The position numbers and the translations under genes are program-made. 64,000 bases of DNA from Desulfobacterium sp. (lineage in GTDB: Bacteria; Desulfobacterota; Desulfobacteria; Desulfobacterales; Desulfobacteraceae), in contig JAQYWC010000049.1 in the NCBI GenBank assembly GCA_030145245.1, forward strand, positions 1-64,000, in the 5' to 3' direction. Under the pieces are notes generated by a model. The model was not told the DNA's origin. It saw only the letters and a list, made by a program, of their open reading frames with translations, and did not search any database. Positions 18,134-26,734 of this stretch are shown here, piece by piece (position 1 is the first letter of the stretch; each line of letters starts with the position of its first letter).

Positions 18134-18841
18134 TCATTTGCCGGCCAGGATCAGGGTCCAGTAGTTGGGATCCCTTGTCTCAAGATCCCCAAGATCGTCG
18201 ATGATCTCTTCCCCTTCCCTGCCGCACTTGGAGATGGCCACCCCGTTTTCATACAATCCTGCGCCCTTGAGGGCGGTGTTGATATCAACGGTGTTTTTAT
18301 AGGCCTTGAGCAGCACCACATTTTCCACCCCCTCCATGCTCTGTTTCAAGGCCTCCCCCCCATAGGCGCCGGAGGAGATCAGCAAAGACTCTTCCCCCTC
18401 CACCAGGGTCCGGTTAAGCCTTGAGGCGGCCGCATGGAAGGAGGTGATCCCGGGAACGGTTTCAATGGCTGCACCGGGCATCACCGCTTTCAGGCTCTTG
18501 AGTATATAGCCGTAGGTGGAGTAGGTCATGGGATCCCCCAGGGTGAGGAAGGCCGCGTTCTGTCCCTGCTCCAGCACCTCTGCAATGGTCCTGGCATTGT
18601 TGTCCCACGCCTCACGGGCCTTGGCCTTGTCCTTGCTCATGGTAAAGGAGAGGGACCGGATGGTGGCCTGCTCGGAAATATGGGGACGGGCGATCTCCAC
18701 GGCCAGGCTGTAGGAGTTCTTGGTGGATGCCGCAGTAAAGATCACATCGGCCTGGTTGATCATGCGCACGGCCTTGAGGGTTAAAAGTTCCGGATCCCCG
18801 GGGCCTACGCCTATGCCGAATAGTGTACCAACTGTTTTCAT
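18134..18841 (-). CDS. cbiL: Cobalt-precorrin-2 C20-methyltransferase
   Basis: SAM-dependent methylase that commits precorrin-2 to cobalamin. GTLFGIGVGPGDPELLTLKA at residues 4-23 is the family N-terminus. AAFLTLGDPMTYSTYGYIL and ETVPGITSFHAAASRL follow. The start at 18841 is preceded by AAGGAAAC and gives 235 aa, the usual CbiL size. An in-frame ATG at 18889 would overlap the btuF stop by ATGA and add 16 residues; both are possible. Confidence 0.95.
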   Translation of the reverse strand: MKTVGTLFGIGVGPGDPELLTLKAVRMINQADVIFTAASTKNSYSLAVEIARPHISEQATIRSLSFTMSKDKAKAREAWDNNARTIAEVLEQGQNAAFLTLGDPMTYSTYGYILKSLKAVMPGAAIETVPGITSFHAAASRLNRTLVEGEESLLISSGAYGGEALKQSMEGVENVVLLKAYKNTVDINTALKGAGLYENGVAISKCGREGEEIIDDLGDLETRDPNYWTLILAGK

Positions 18842-18885
18842 TGTATTTTGTTTCCTTGGTTTTGGGGTTGTCTCCAGATCCCGAC

Positions 18886-19839
18886 TCATTCGGCAAGTGC
18901 GCCGAAACGTTCGGGATAGAGGATCTCCCCTATGGTTCTAATTCCCTGTAACAGCCTGAATCCGGGCCGTGATACGATCATCTCGTCAACGAGATAAACC
19001 TGGTTGTTCCTGACCGCCTTAATAATGCCAAACCCGGGTTCGTTTTTAATCATCTCCCGGGTGACCGGGTTCATCACCCCCTGCTGGGCAAGGAACACAT
19101 CGATCTCTTTGCCGTGGGAGAGGATCCGCTCTTTGCCGTAATTACCGATGTTTGTCCCCCTGGAGGAGAGTGCATCCCCGGCAACGTTAATACCCCCCGC
19201 AGCCTCCAGGGCAAACAGGGCCATGGATCCCGGGGTAAAAGTCTTCATCCTGGAATGGATCGCCTCAAAATAGACCCGTTTTTTGGGCGTAACCCCCTGG
19301 GTGAGGCCGCGGTAAACAGCCACCTGGTGCTGAAAGTCGGCCACCATCCTGGCGGCTCTCTCTTCTTTTCCGGAAAGGATGCCCAGGGCGACCCAGTAGC
19401 CGTACATCTCCTCCACCGTGGCAGGCTGCAGGGACGCCACGGTAATGCCCGATCGCTCAAGCCGTTGGATCAGACCCGGGTACCCCCGTTCGATCATGGG
19501 CCGGACCAGCACAAGGTCGGGTCGTGCCCCAAGAAATTTTTCAGGATCGTCATGGTAGGAAAACCAGGGCTTTGAGGAAAACCGTTTGTCGTGGGAGTCG
19601 CTCCGGGACACACCGATGATCTCCCTGTCCAGCCCCAGGAAGCTTAAGTTCTCCGTATGGGCCCCGTAGAGGGAGATGATCCGGGCAAAGGGTTTGTCAA
19701 CGCTGATGGACCTGCCGCCCTGGTCAACCAGGGTCACGGCCCCAGCCTCCGTGGAGAGCAAACAGAGCACCCCAAATAAAAGCTGAAAAAAGCCTGTCAA
19801 TGGAAACGCCATAAAATCCCTCCGCCTTGTTTTATCCAT
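18886..19839 (-). CDS. btuF: Periplasmic corrinoid/metal-chelate-binding protein of ABC importer
   Basis: Class III solute-binding protein for the adjacent BtuCD-type importer. It has an N-terminal signal peptide (MDKTRRRDFM, hydrophobic core, cleavage near TEAGA). Characteristic segments are ARIISLYGAHTENLSFLG and ARPDLVLVRPMIERGYPG; the latter is the PDLV motif of the family. The start at 19839 overlaps the btuD 3' end; ATG 19812 has a better ribosome site (GGAGGGATTTT) but removes the basic residues of the signal peptide. Cobalamin specificity is inferred from the riboswitch and operon; related proteins bind siderophores or haem. Confidence 0.82.
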   Translation of the reverse strand: MDKTRRRDFMAFPLTGFFQLLFGVLCLLSTEAGAVTLVDQGGRSISVDKPFARIISLYGAHTENLSFLGLDREIIGVSRSDSHDKRFSSKPWFSYHDDPEKFLGARPDLVLVRPMIERGYPGLIQRLERSGITVASLQPATVEEMYGYWVALGILSGKEERAARMVADFQHQVAVYRGLTQGVTPKKRVYFEAIHSRMKTFTPGSMALFALEAAGGINVAGDALSSRGTNIGNYGKERILSHGKEIDVFLAQQGVMNPVTREMIKNEPGFGIIKAVRNNQVYLVDEMIVSRPGFRLLQGIRTIGEILYPERFGALAE

Positions 19840-20617
19840 GGGACCCTGCCTTGAAATAGGCCTGCCTGGCCCCTGCATATTCGTTAAACACCACCCTGGA
19901 TTCCACCTCAAACACCTCCTTGAGCATGGCCTCGGTCAGCACCTCCCGGGTGTCGCCGGCGGCTGCCACCCGGCCCGCCTTCATGAACACGAGGCTGTCA
20001 GACCAGGCAGAGGCAAGATTGATGTCATGGAACACCGACACAACGGTCTTGTTGGATCGTTCCACCGCCTCTTTCACAATGGACAGAAGCCGCAGGGTAT
20101 GGCTGATATCCATGCTGGAGAAGGCCTCGTCCAGAAAGAGCAGGGGCGTGTCCTGGCAGAGGGCCCTGGCAACCACACAGCGCTGGCGCTCCCCACCGCT
20201 GAGTTCAGTGATCCGCCGGTTCCTGAAACCGTTGATGCCCGTACGCTCCATCACCTGGTCCACGATCCTGATATCCCCGGCTCCCGGGGTGGAGAATCGT
20301 GGAATATAGGGATGCCGCCCCATCATCACCACCTCTTTTACGGTAAAGGGAAAATTGATGTTGTAATTCTGGGATACAAGGGAGATGGTTTGGGCGATCT
20401 CTTTTCTCGACAAGCTGCTTAAGGGTCGGTTGTCCAGGGTGATGGTGCCGGCAGCAGGCTTTCTGTGGCGGATGAGAAGATCGAGCAAAGTGGTCTTGCC
20501 GCAGCCGTTGGGACCCAGGATGGAATAGAAGCGTCCCCTTTCAAAATCAAGGTCAATACCCTGGAGCACGGATTCACTGTCATAGGAGAAGCTGAGGTTT
20601 CGGATGGACATTTCCAT
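19832..20617 (-). CDS. btuD: ABC transporter ATPase, FecE/BtuD family
   Basis: ATPase of the corrinoid importer. Walker A is GPNGCGKTTLLD near residue 34, Q-loop region SLVSQNYNINFPF, signature ELSGGERQRCVVARAL, Walker B LLFLDEAFSSMD, and switch histidine SVFHDINLA. Length of 261 aa is typical. It follows btuC by 8 bp and its 3' end overlaps the btuF start. Substrate assignment follows the B12 riboswitch rather than the ATPase itself. Confidence 0.88.
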   Translation of the reverse strand: MEMSIRNLSFSYDSESVLQGIDLDFERGRFYSILGPNGCGKTTLLDLLIRHRKPAAGTITLDNRPLSSLSRKEIAQTISLVSQNYNINFPFTVKEVVMMGRHPYIPRFSTPGAGDIRIVDQVMERTGINGFRNRRITELSGGERQRCVVARALCQDTPLLFLDEAFSSMDISHTLRLLSIVKEAVERSNKTVVSVFHDINLASAWSDSLVFMKAGRVAAAGDTREVLTEAMLKEVFEVESRVVFNEYAGARQAYFKAGSHG

Positions 20618-20625
20618 GGATACGC

Positions 20626-21675
20626 CTAGTTGCGCTGGCTCCTCTTGAAGATCCAGCAGAAGACAGGACCACCCATGAGGGCGGTGAGCACACCAATGGG
20701 AATCTCATGGGGAAGCACCGCCCGGGTGATGGTGTCTGCCCCCAAAAGCAGGATGGCGCCCATGAGCATGGACAGGGGAATGAGCTTGCGGTTGTCCGGC
20801 CCTGACACCAGCCTCACCATGTGGGGTACCAGGAGGCCTACAAACCCGATGATCCCGGACACAGACACCGAAACCGCAGCCAGGAGCGATCCAGTGACAA
20901 GCAGGATCAGGGTCACCCGCCCGGTGTCCACCCCCAGGCTTGAGGCAGACCGCTCCCCAAGGGAGACCAGGTTGAGATCCCTTGCATAAAACAGGGAGAT
21001 CCCAAGCCCGCCGACAAGAAAGCAGAGGGTCAGAACCACATCGCTCCAGGTCTTTGACGCAAAGCTGCCCATGAGCCAGAAGATGATGACAGAGACCTGC
21101 TCGTCGGCAACGTACTTCATGAAGCTGATGCCCGCCGACAGAATCGCGGCAACAATGATGCCCGAGAGGATGAGGCTGTTGGAAGAGAAGGCCGAGGTCC
21201 TGTTCTTCCCTGTATAGGAGAGAAACATGACAAACAACAGGGTCGAACAGGCTCCCGCAAAAGCGAACAACGGAACCGGGACAAGGGTTGAGCCGAGGCT
21301 CAACAAAATAGCGACACAGGCCCCGAACGCTGCGCCCGCAGACACCCCAAGCGTATATGGATCCGCAAGGGGATTGAGGAGTATTCCCTGGAAAAGGACG
21401 CCCGAAATCGAAAGCGCCCCTCCCACGGCTGCACAGGTGAGTATCCTTGGCAGGCGGACCTCCATCACGATGGTCCTCAAGGTGGCATCCAGCCTTTCCA
21501 CACAAACGCCACCGCCCCCCAACTCACCTGCAACCATGCCCACGATCTCCGTGAGCCCAATCTGCATATACCCCATGGATGCGGAAACAACGATCATCCC
21601 GACAAGGCAAAAAGAGAACAGGAGCACCAGAAACCCTGTTCCCTTTCTTGATATGGCGTTAACCGGTATACTCAC
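20626..21675 (-). CDS. btuC: ABC transporter permease, FecCD/BtuC family
   Basis: Inner-membrane permease of 349 aa with about ten hydrophobic helices, the FecCD pattern. Recognisable segments are RLPRILTCAAVGGALSISG, NPLADPYTLGVSAGAAFG and GFVGLLVPHMVRL, the last forming the ATPase contact region. It is the first gene of the cobalamin operon. The start is GTG; AAGGA lies about 13 bp upstream. The 5' leader carries a cobalamin riboswitch and a terminator hairpin, so corrinoid import and synthesis are shut off together when cobalamin is plentiful. Confidence 0.9.
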   Translation of the reverse strand: MSIPVNAISRKGTGFLVLLFSFCLVGMIVVSASMGYMQIGLTEIVGMVAGELGGGGVCVERLDATLRTIVMEVRLPRILTCAAVGGALSISGVLFQGILLNPLADPYTLGVSAGAAFGACVAILLSLGSTLVPVPLFAFAGACSTLLFVMFLSYTGKNRTSAFSSNSLILSGIIVAAILSAGISFMKYVADEQVSVIIFWLMGSFASKTWSDVVLTLCFLVGGLGISLFYARDLNLVSLGERSASSLGVDTGRVTLILLVTGSLLAAVSVSVSGIIGFVGLLVPHMVRLVSGPDNRKLIPLSMLMGAILLLGADTITRAVLPHEIPIGVLTALMGGPVFCWIFKRSQRN

Positions 21676-21785
21676 TTATGAGCCATATTCCTTAGGGCAC
21701 CGTGGGAATTCACATCCCTAACCCTTTGTTATTCAATCAGTATATCGATCCTGGCGTGCATCATGTTTTTCTGAAACCAGCCCAC

Positions 21786-21801
21786 TGTTTCATGTGAAAC
21801 A
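21786..21801 (+). promoter_or_regulatory. parS-like site in the B12 operon leader
   Basis: TGTTTCATGTGAAACA matches the parS consensus TGTTNCACGTGAAACA at 15 of 16 positions (C to T at position 8). It lies between the riboswitch terminator and btuC, 6.5 kb from the site in cbiG. Confidence 0.45.
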
Positions 21802-21886
21802 TTTAACAAGCCGAAATCCTTTTACTGAAACACACCTGCTGTTGGCCGTTATGGATCCTGGGATTCAAAACCACGGATTTTTGAGC

Positions 21887-21924
21887 AAAAAAAAACCCCA
21901 CATCGACAATCAATCGATATGGGG
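21887..21924 (-). terminator. Riboswitch-linked intrinsic terminator
   Basis: On the minus strand CCCCATATCGA pairs with TCGATGTGGGG (11 bp, one G-U) around a 7-nt loop and is followed by nine T. It lies about 70 nt downstream of the riboswitch aptamer and 210 nt before btuC, the expected place for a cobalamin-controlled terminator. Confidence 0.85.
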
Positions 21925-21989
21925 ATCCGTATTTATCCTCACAAAACAACATATTCAATCCAGCCCAACCGCGCAGGCACAAAGGATTA

Positions 21990-22150
21990 TTCTGTTCAGG
22001 CAGGTTTTCTGACTCCCGGATCAGTTTACTTGCTGCGTCTTCCCGTCCAATTGGACAGTGACTTGATGCAGCGTTCATCCCCGGTCACAGCGGCGGGTCC
22101 GTTCCTGATTTCCACAGGATTCCCTCTTTTTACTAAAAATAACACCTGAA
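21990..22150 (-). promoter_or_regulatory. Cobalamin (AdoCbl) riboswitch
   Basis: The minus strand contains the conserved B12-box elements in order: GAGGGAAT, GTGGAAATCAGGAACGG, CCCGCCGCTGTGACC, GTCACTG, CGGGAAGACG and GATCCGGGAGTCAG followed by ACCTGCCTG (near 21997-22004). The nearest downstream genes are btuC and the rest of the B12 operon. Binding of adenosylcobalamin is expected to favour the terminator at 21887-21924. Exact ends are approximate. Confidence 0.95.
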
Positions 22151-22223
22151 ATTTTGAAAAAACAATAAAACGCCTGTAGTTAAAAGTCAATGGATTTCTT
22201 TACTGTTTTCAACAAATTCGTGT

Positions 22224-22308
22224 TATAGGTTCTCCCATATGAATAGAGTTTATTTTTTATCACAAATCAGGTAACCCAGGCATCCATTCAGGTGCAAACA
22301 TCCACAGG
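22224..22308 (-). repeat. 85-bp dispersed repeat, copy C
   Basis: Plus-strand landmarks are TATAGG.TCTCCCATATGAA, GGTAACCCAGGCATC and GTGCAAACATCCACAGG. It ends 10 bp before the ATG of the glycosyltransferase gene, like copy B. The minus-strand reading frame is broken by two extra bases but still shows VIKNKLYSYGRTY. Confidence 0.65.
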
Positions 22309-22317
22309 TTATTACCC

Positions 22318-23553
22318 ATGAAAATACTACACATCATCAGCCAGATGCCGGACCTGACCGGAAGCGGCAAATACCTCCAGGCCCTGTTGCGGTACTGCAC
22401 CGAAACCGGCCATGACAGCTATCTTGTGGCGGCCCTCCAGGACGATTTCACCCTGGACACCACCCTCATCGATCCGGAAAAAACCCGATATGTCAGGTTC
22501 AAGGAACCAGGGCTTAACTTTCCCATCCCCGGCATGAGCGATGTGATGCCCTACCCGAGCAGCGTGTTCTCGACCCTGGCAACGGAACAGCTGGCCATGT
22601 ACGAAATCGCGTTTAAAGAAACGATCAAAGATTCGGTCACCCGGTTCCAACCCGATATCATCCACAGCCACCACCTCTGGCTGGTCTCAGGCTTTGTTGC
22701 CGACATCGCACCGGAAATCCCCCTGGTGGTCTCCTGCCACGGCACCTGCCTGCGGCAGCGCATCCTGTGTCCCCACCTGAAAGAACGCCCGGCCCTGCTC
22801 TCCAAAAGGGTGAGCCGGATCCTGGCCCTGAGCCAGGCCCAGAAACGGGAGATCGTCACCACCTACCCTGCGGCCCGGGGAAAGGTGGACGTGGTAGGGG
22901 CAGGATTTGATGATACCCTTTTCGCGCCTGGAGAAAAGAGCACGCCCCCGCCGGTGGAGCTGCTCTATGCCGGCAAACTGAGCCAATCCAAGGGGGTGCC
23001 CTGGCTACTCCGGTCCCTTGAATCCATCCGTTCCCTGCCCTGGCGGCTTCACCTTGCCGGCGGGGGCAGCGGCAGGGAGAAAGAGCTCTGCGTGGAGCTG
23101 GCCCAGGCCTTTGGCGATCAAGTGGTGCTCCACGGGCCCTTGAGCCACCCCGACCTTGCCGACCTCATGAAGCGCGCCCACCTCTTTGTGCTGCCGTCAT
23201 TTTTCGAAGGCCTTCCTCTTGTGCTCATGGAAGCCCTGGCCTCGGGGTGTTCCGTGGTCACCACGGCGCTACCCGGCACCAAGGAGGTGCTGGGCAACCA
23301 TCCCTGCAACCGGATTGTTCTTGTGGACCTGCCGGAACTTGCAACCGTGGACACCCCCCATGAAGCGGACATGCCCCTTTTAGAAAAAAAACTGGCAACC
23401 ATTCTGGCGGAAAGGATCGGGGCCGTTATCCACAAGGGGATGCAGGATTCAGGAGAGACGGCATCCCTGGCAGATGACTGCACATGGAAACGGGTGTTTG
23501 AAAGGATAGAGAGGGTGTACCAAAAGGCCCTTGGGCCCGGGGATCAACGCTGA
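22318..23553 (+). CDS. Glycosyltransferase, GT4 family
   Basis: Predicted retaining GT-B glycosyltransferase of 411 aa. The N-terminal Rossmann half starts MKILHIISQMPDLTGSGKY, with the acceptor-side histidines in DIIHSHHLWLVSG. The C-terminal half carries LLYAGKLSQSKGVPWLL and the nucleotide-sugar motif FEGLPLVLMEALASGCSVV, including the conserved E-x7-E spacing. Donor and acceptor are unknown; a surface polysaccharide or glycolipid role fits the deacetylase-like gene nearby. The ATG directly follows repeat copy C, and AGGTTATTACCC within its end may serve as ribosome site. Confidence 0.85.
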   Translation: MKILHIISQMPDLTGSGKYLQALLRYCTETGHDSYLVAALQDDFTLDTTLIDPEKTRYVRFKEPGLNFPIPGMSDVMPYPSSVFSTLATEQLAMYEIAFKETIKDSVTRFQPDIIHSHHLWLVSGFVADIAPEIPLVVSCHGTCLRQRILCPHLKERPALLSKRVSRILALSQAQKREIVTTYPAARGKVDVVGAGFDDTLFAPGEKSTPPPVELLYAGKLSQSKGVPWLLRSLESIRSLPWRLHLAGGGSGREKELCVELAQAFGDQVVLHGPLSHPDLADLMKRAHLFVLPSFFEGLPLVLMEALASGCSVVTTALPGTKEVLGNHPCNRIVLVDLPELATVDTPHEADMPLLEKKLATILAERIGAVIHKGMQDSGETASLADDCTWKRVFERIERVYQKALGPGDQR

Positions 23554-23622
23554 TACCCGGTGATCCGGGCCAATGGATTCCCCAGCTTTGCCGGGTTCAC
23601 AAAGGAACTTTCCGGAAAAACG

Positions 23623-24429
23623 TTAAAGGCGGATGGAGATGGCTGCAATATCGTCGTGGCACTTGAACCTGGGATATTGCCGACACTGGGGATCGTTATT
23701 TTCAACCCTCCGGATGCGGTCCCTGAGGCCGTGGAGGCCAAGGGTCAGATAGTGGTGGACCAGGTCGTCAAACCCCTTCCGGGGCTTAGGGGTCTTTGAC
23801 GGCAGCTGAAGACCGTCCGTGAAAAGAAGGATGTCCGTGACCTTGTCCAGGGATTCAACACCAGCGTGGATAAACCCTTCGGCCTGGCACTCCCCGTTGA
23901 GCACACCATAGGAGCGGTTCATCCCCTGCCGGGTCTTTTTGATCTGTTCGGCCAGGGCCTCCCCAATGGTGACCTGGCTGGTGGACGCCATCTGCTTCCA
24001 GATGGAGAGGGTCTCATAGTCATGGTCCGGCTGGTCCACGAGCACCTTGTGGGAACGATCCTGGTAGATGAGAACGATGGCGGAATCCCCCGACTGGACC
24101 CACTCAAGGTCCTGGCCCTCGATCCTGGCCACGGCGGCGCTGGTGCTCCAGAGGCGCTCCCTTGCCGACCCGTCCACACCGTGGCAGCGCATGGTCTTTC
24201 CAATCTCCCGGTTGGCAAGCCTGGCAAGGGTGGCCAGGGGATACCCGTTCTTTGCAAACACGGAACAGGCCGTCTCCGAGGCGATCATGCCCCCGGTCTT
24301 ACAACCGTCGAACAGGGTCCGGTCAAGGCTGGTTGCCCCGTCAAAGACCCCAAACATATTGTCCTCCATGACAAGGGCGTCCTCGTTGATCCTGCCCGAC
24401 CCCTTTTCCAGGATGTGTTCCGTTTCCAT
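23623..24429 (-). CDS. PP2C-like serine/threonine phosphatase
   Basis: Predicted metal-dependent protein phosphatase of 268 aa. The PPM motifs are recognisable: NEDALVMEDNMFGVFDGATS near residues 15-34, a Ser/Thr segment before VARIEGQDLEWVQSGDS, ILLFTDGLQLP near residue 206, and the terminal CHDDIAAISIRL with the last metal-binding Asp pair. There are no transmembrane or regulatory domains. No kinase partner is in the window. A 10-bp inverted repeat lies just upstream. The deacetylase-like gene is further upstream on the same strand, separated by 187 bp. Confidence 0.8.
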   Translation of the reverse strand: METEHILEKGSGRINEDALVMEDNMFGVFDGATSLDRTLFDGCKTGGMIASETACSVFAKNGYPLATLARLANREIGKTMRCHGVDGSARERLWSTSAAVARIEGQDLEWVQSGDSAIVLIYQDRSHKVLVDQPDHDYETLSIWKQMASTSQVTIGEALAEQIKKTRQGMNRSYGVLNGECQAEGFIHAGVESLDKVTDILLFTDGLQLPSKTPKPRKGFDDLVHHYLTLGLHGLRDRIRRVENNDPQCRQYPRFKCHDDIAAISIRL

Positions 24430-24445
24430 AGCTTGGTTCCGTGCC

Positions 24446-24485
24446 CCCTATAATTCGTCCATAAAAACCAATTCAAATTATAGGG
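24446..24485. promoter_or_regulatory. Inverted repeat upstream of the phosphatase gene
   Basis: CCCTATAATT (24446-24455) and AATTATAGGG (24476-24485) are perfect complements separated by 20 bp, about 17 bp upstream of the PP2C start. The spacing of two helical turns suits a dimeric regulator; the arms also contain TATAAT, so a promoter/operator is possible. No cognate regulator is known. Confidence 0.4.
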
Positions 24486-24532
24486 ATGGTGCCCCCGGAG
24501 TCAAAGAGATTATCCAAATCGGTTTTCACAAG

Positions 24533-24612
24533 GCCATAGAGATTCCCGATACCACTCCGAAAGAAAGCGTATAAACCCGACCATGGGAATGCAGTCAGCC
24601 GTTCGGGTATAA
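24533..24612 (-). repeat. Possible degenerate copy D of the 85-bp repeat
   Basis: Shares GGC.ATAG, TTCGGG and AACATCTATA in the same order and spacing as the clear copies, and like copy A it ends at the stop codon of a minus-strand gene. The middle is poorly conserved, so this copy is doubtful. Confidence 0.35.
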
Positions 24613-24615
24613 CAT

Positions 24616-25776
24616 CTATACACCCGGTTTCAGGTAGATATGATCGGCCTGGGGCACCAGGAAAAGAAGGGAGCCACCGGCGCCTTGTCCCTGGGATTGC
24701 CTGGGGAAAACCACCCTTGCCCCGGCCACCCGGATGGCCAGGGGGCCCGGCAGGTTCACCCGGACCGCAAACGGGCCTTTGAGGCAATTGGAAGGCAGGG
24801 TGTGCCGCCAGGAAAGATCAATGCAAACCCCTTCATGGGTCCTGGAAATTTTCGAGCACACCCGGTAAAGGTACTGGGTAAAGCAGGCGTCCGTGTCCAT
24901 GGAGAGAAGGACGCCGTGCTCTTGGGCACCCTTTTGGATGAAATCACCCCAGGCATCCACGATCAAATCATTCCGGTCCGGGTCCTTATGGAGGATGTTT
25001 GCCCAGTGGAGCACCAGCAGGGGTCTGTCAAAAGCGAACCCTGGGTTACAGGCCATGGCGTTCCAGGGAAGGTTTGCCACGCCCCGGTCCAGGAGCACCA
25101 CCCCGCTCTCCCAGGTGACCGTGGGATACCGGGGGGCAGCCAGCTGCCTTGTCTTTTCAAAGCAGGCGGTCACCTGCCGGATACCGGCCTCCCCCAACAA
25201 TTTCTGGAAGCCCTTGTCTCCATTGCCAAAGCTGTGCTTCATGGCCGGGGGAATAAAGGTGGTGGGCCTGGGAGAAAAACCATGCTGATCCATGATCCTG
25301 AAAAAATAATCGATATGGCGCCGGATCTCGTCCGGATCCCGCATCCTTGCGCACTGGTCGTGGAACTCGGCCCTGTGCATGCTATGGCCATGGCCCGTCC
25401 AGAACTCATGGCCGATGCCGTGGAGGGCAATCTCCATGTGGCGGCCGGCCTGTCGGATGATATCCCCGGCCCTTTCACGGTGCTCCGGGTTCACCCAGTC
25501 TACCGACCAGTTCCTTCCCATCCAGGTGGCAGAGGGAAGGTGTTTCAAGATGCCCTGCCGGTCCCATTCGCAGAGCACAAACCCTGCCAGGATCTTCATG
25601 CCGAGCTTCTTTCCAAGGCGAACCAGGGCTTCATAGTCCTGGGGAAGATGATCCCTGGCCATGCCCGTTCGAAAGGGCTGGTTGAATGATGATCCGTCCC
25701 GTCCCGACCACCATCCCACATCGTCCACAACCACCTGGAGGGGCATGGGGATGGTCACAACGCTTTTCGTTTCCAT
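24616..25776 (-). CDS. Polysaccharide deacetylase-like protein
   Basis: Predicted NodB-fold hydrolase of 386 aa. The motif VVVDDVGWW near residue 20 supplies the paired aspartates of the catalytic/metal site, and IALHGIGHEFWTGHGH near residue 122 gives the metal-binding HxxxH pattern of the family. RPTTFIPPAMKHSFGNGD and VLHWANILHKD are plausible later active-site motifs. There is no signal peptide, unlike most secreted deacetylases, so it may act on a cytoplasmic glycan precursor. The start at MET (25776) is chosen; an extra seven codons upstream are possible. The nearby GT4 gene suggests a glycan role, by inference only. Confidence 0.65.
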   Translation of the reverse strand: METKSVVTIPMPLQVVVDDVGWWSGRDGSSFNQPFRTGMARDHLPQDYEALVRLGKKLGMKILAGFVLCEWDRQGILKHLPSATWMGRNWSVDWVNPEHRERAGDIIRQAGRHMEIALHGIGHEFWTGHGHSMHRAEFHDQCARMRDPDEIRRHIDYFFRIMDQHGFSPRPTTFIPPAMKHSFGNGDKGFQKLLGEAGIRQVTACFEKTRQLAAPRYPTVTWESGVVLLDRGVANLPWNAMACNPGFAFDRPLLVLHWANILHKDPDRNDLIVDAWGDFIQKGAQEHGVLLSMDTDACFTQYLYRVCSKISRTHEGVCIDLSWRHTLPSNCLKGPFAVRVNLPGPLAIRVAGARVVFPRQSQGQGAGGSLLFLVPQADHIYLKPGV

Positions 25777-26126
25777 GGGCCCCCCGAATAAAAGCATATA
25801 ATGATGTTGCGTCCCACCATGGGCATGGTTTCCATGGACGATTTATGATATTAAAAGCTGTTATCACGATACACCATTCCGAAACCGGGGAGCAATGGAA
25901 ATACTCCTTGACACGGACCTTTTCAGCTGCCCAATATGGGGGCAGACCCAGTGTGGGGTCAGGCTTAGTTTATTGCCTTTACCTCCTTTATTGCCCGTCT
26001 GATCATGAACGTGAGGAAAAAGAACCGGGAGGAAGAGTGGATTTAAATGCGTTTAATGAAAACCGAACTGAACCTGAGACTTGCCAAGGCCATTGCTTTG
26101 GTGGATGACCTGGAATATAATTAACC
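25777..26126. other. Intergenic region with dispersed motif
   Basis: 350 bp between divergently read genes. It holds a short repeat at 25954-25975 and a tiny ORF (26047-26124, 25 codons: MRLMKTELNLRLAK...) that abuts arfB; it has no recognisable family and is probably not a gene or is a remnant. No terminator or RNA motif is evident. Confidence 0.4.
25954..25975 (+). repeat. Short dispersed repeat, copy 2
   Basis: TGGGGTCAGGCTTA, GT, TTATTG with one extra T; it matches 20 of 22 positions with the minus-strand sequence at 4-25. The two copies lie 26 kb apart in opposite orientation. Confidence 0.45.
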
Positions 26127-26549
26127 ATGCTGAAAATATCAAACACCGTTGCCATTCCAAAGACTGAGATAGAGATGACCGCCATCCGTGCCCAGGGGGC
26201 AGGGGGCCAGAACGTCAACAAGGTCTCGTCGGCCATCCATCTGCGGTTCGACATTAAGGCCTCCTCCCTGCCCGACCGTTATAAAGAACGGTTGCTCATG
26301 CTTTCGGACCACCGGATCACGGACCAGGGAGTGATCATCATCAAGTCCCGGGAGCACCGCAGCCAGGAGAAGAACCGGGAAGCCGCTCTTTCAAGGCTTA
26401 CGGCCCTGATCCAGCAGAGCGTTGTCATCCCGAAAAAACGGCGCAATACACGGCCCACAGCCGGGTCAAAACGACGCCGCCTGGACGGCAAAACCAAACG
26501 ATCCCGGCTGAAAAAGCTGAGGGGCAGGGTCGGCAACCACGATCTTTAA
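26127..26549 (+). CDS. arfB: Alternative ribosome-rescue factor / peptidyl-tRNA hydrolase
   Basis: Rescues ribosomes stalled on non-stop mRNA by hydrolysing peptidyl-tRNA. The release-factor catalytic motif GAGGQNVNK is near residue 23-31 within [20 protein letters not shown]. There is no codon-recognition domain. The C-terminal 35 residues are strongly basic ([20 protein letters not shown]), the tail that enters the empty mRNA channel. Length of 140 aa matches ArfB/YaeJ. The ribosome site before the ATG is weak. Confidence 0.93.
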   Translation: MLKISNTVAIPKTEIEMTAIRAQGAGGQNVNKVSSAIHLRFDIKASSLPDRYKERLLMLSDHRITDQGVIIIKSREHRSQEKNREAALSRLTALIQQSVVIPKKRRNTRPTAGSKRRRLDGKTKRSRLKKLRGRVGNHDL

Positions 26550-26643
26550 CCCGCCAGGGCGTTGAACCGGGTGAAACCGATCTTCACCGCCAGCAACCTG
26601 GGAAATCCTAGTAACATACGATTACTGATTTATGATAAAAAGG

Positions 26644-26672
26644 TTGACACCATCTGATCAATTTCATATGAG
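26644..26672 (+). promoter_or_regulatory. Sigma-70 promoter candidate
   Basis: TTGACA, a 17-bp spacer and TATGAG. It lies downstream of arfB and upstream of two hairpins, so the first product would be a short RNA ending at 26792 unless transcription reads through into the TonB-system operon. Confidence 0.55.
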
Positions 26673-26734
26673 AGTTGATTATCGATCGCCAGAAGGCGGT
26701 CCCCAGAACTAGTAAAAAAGCAATTGAACAATCC

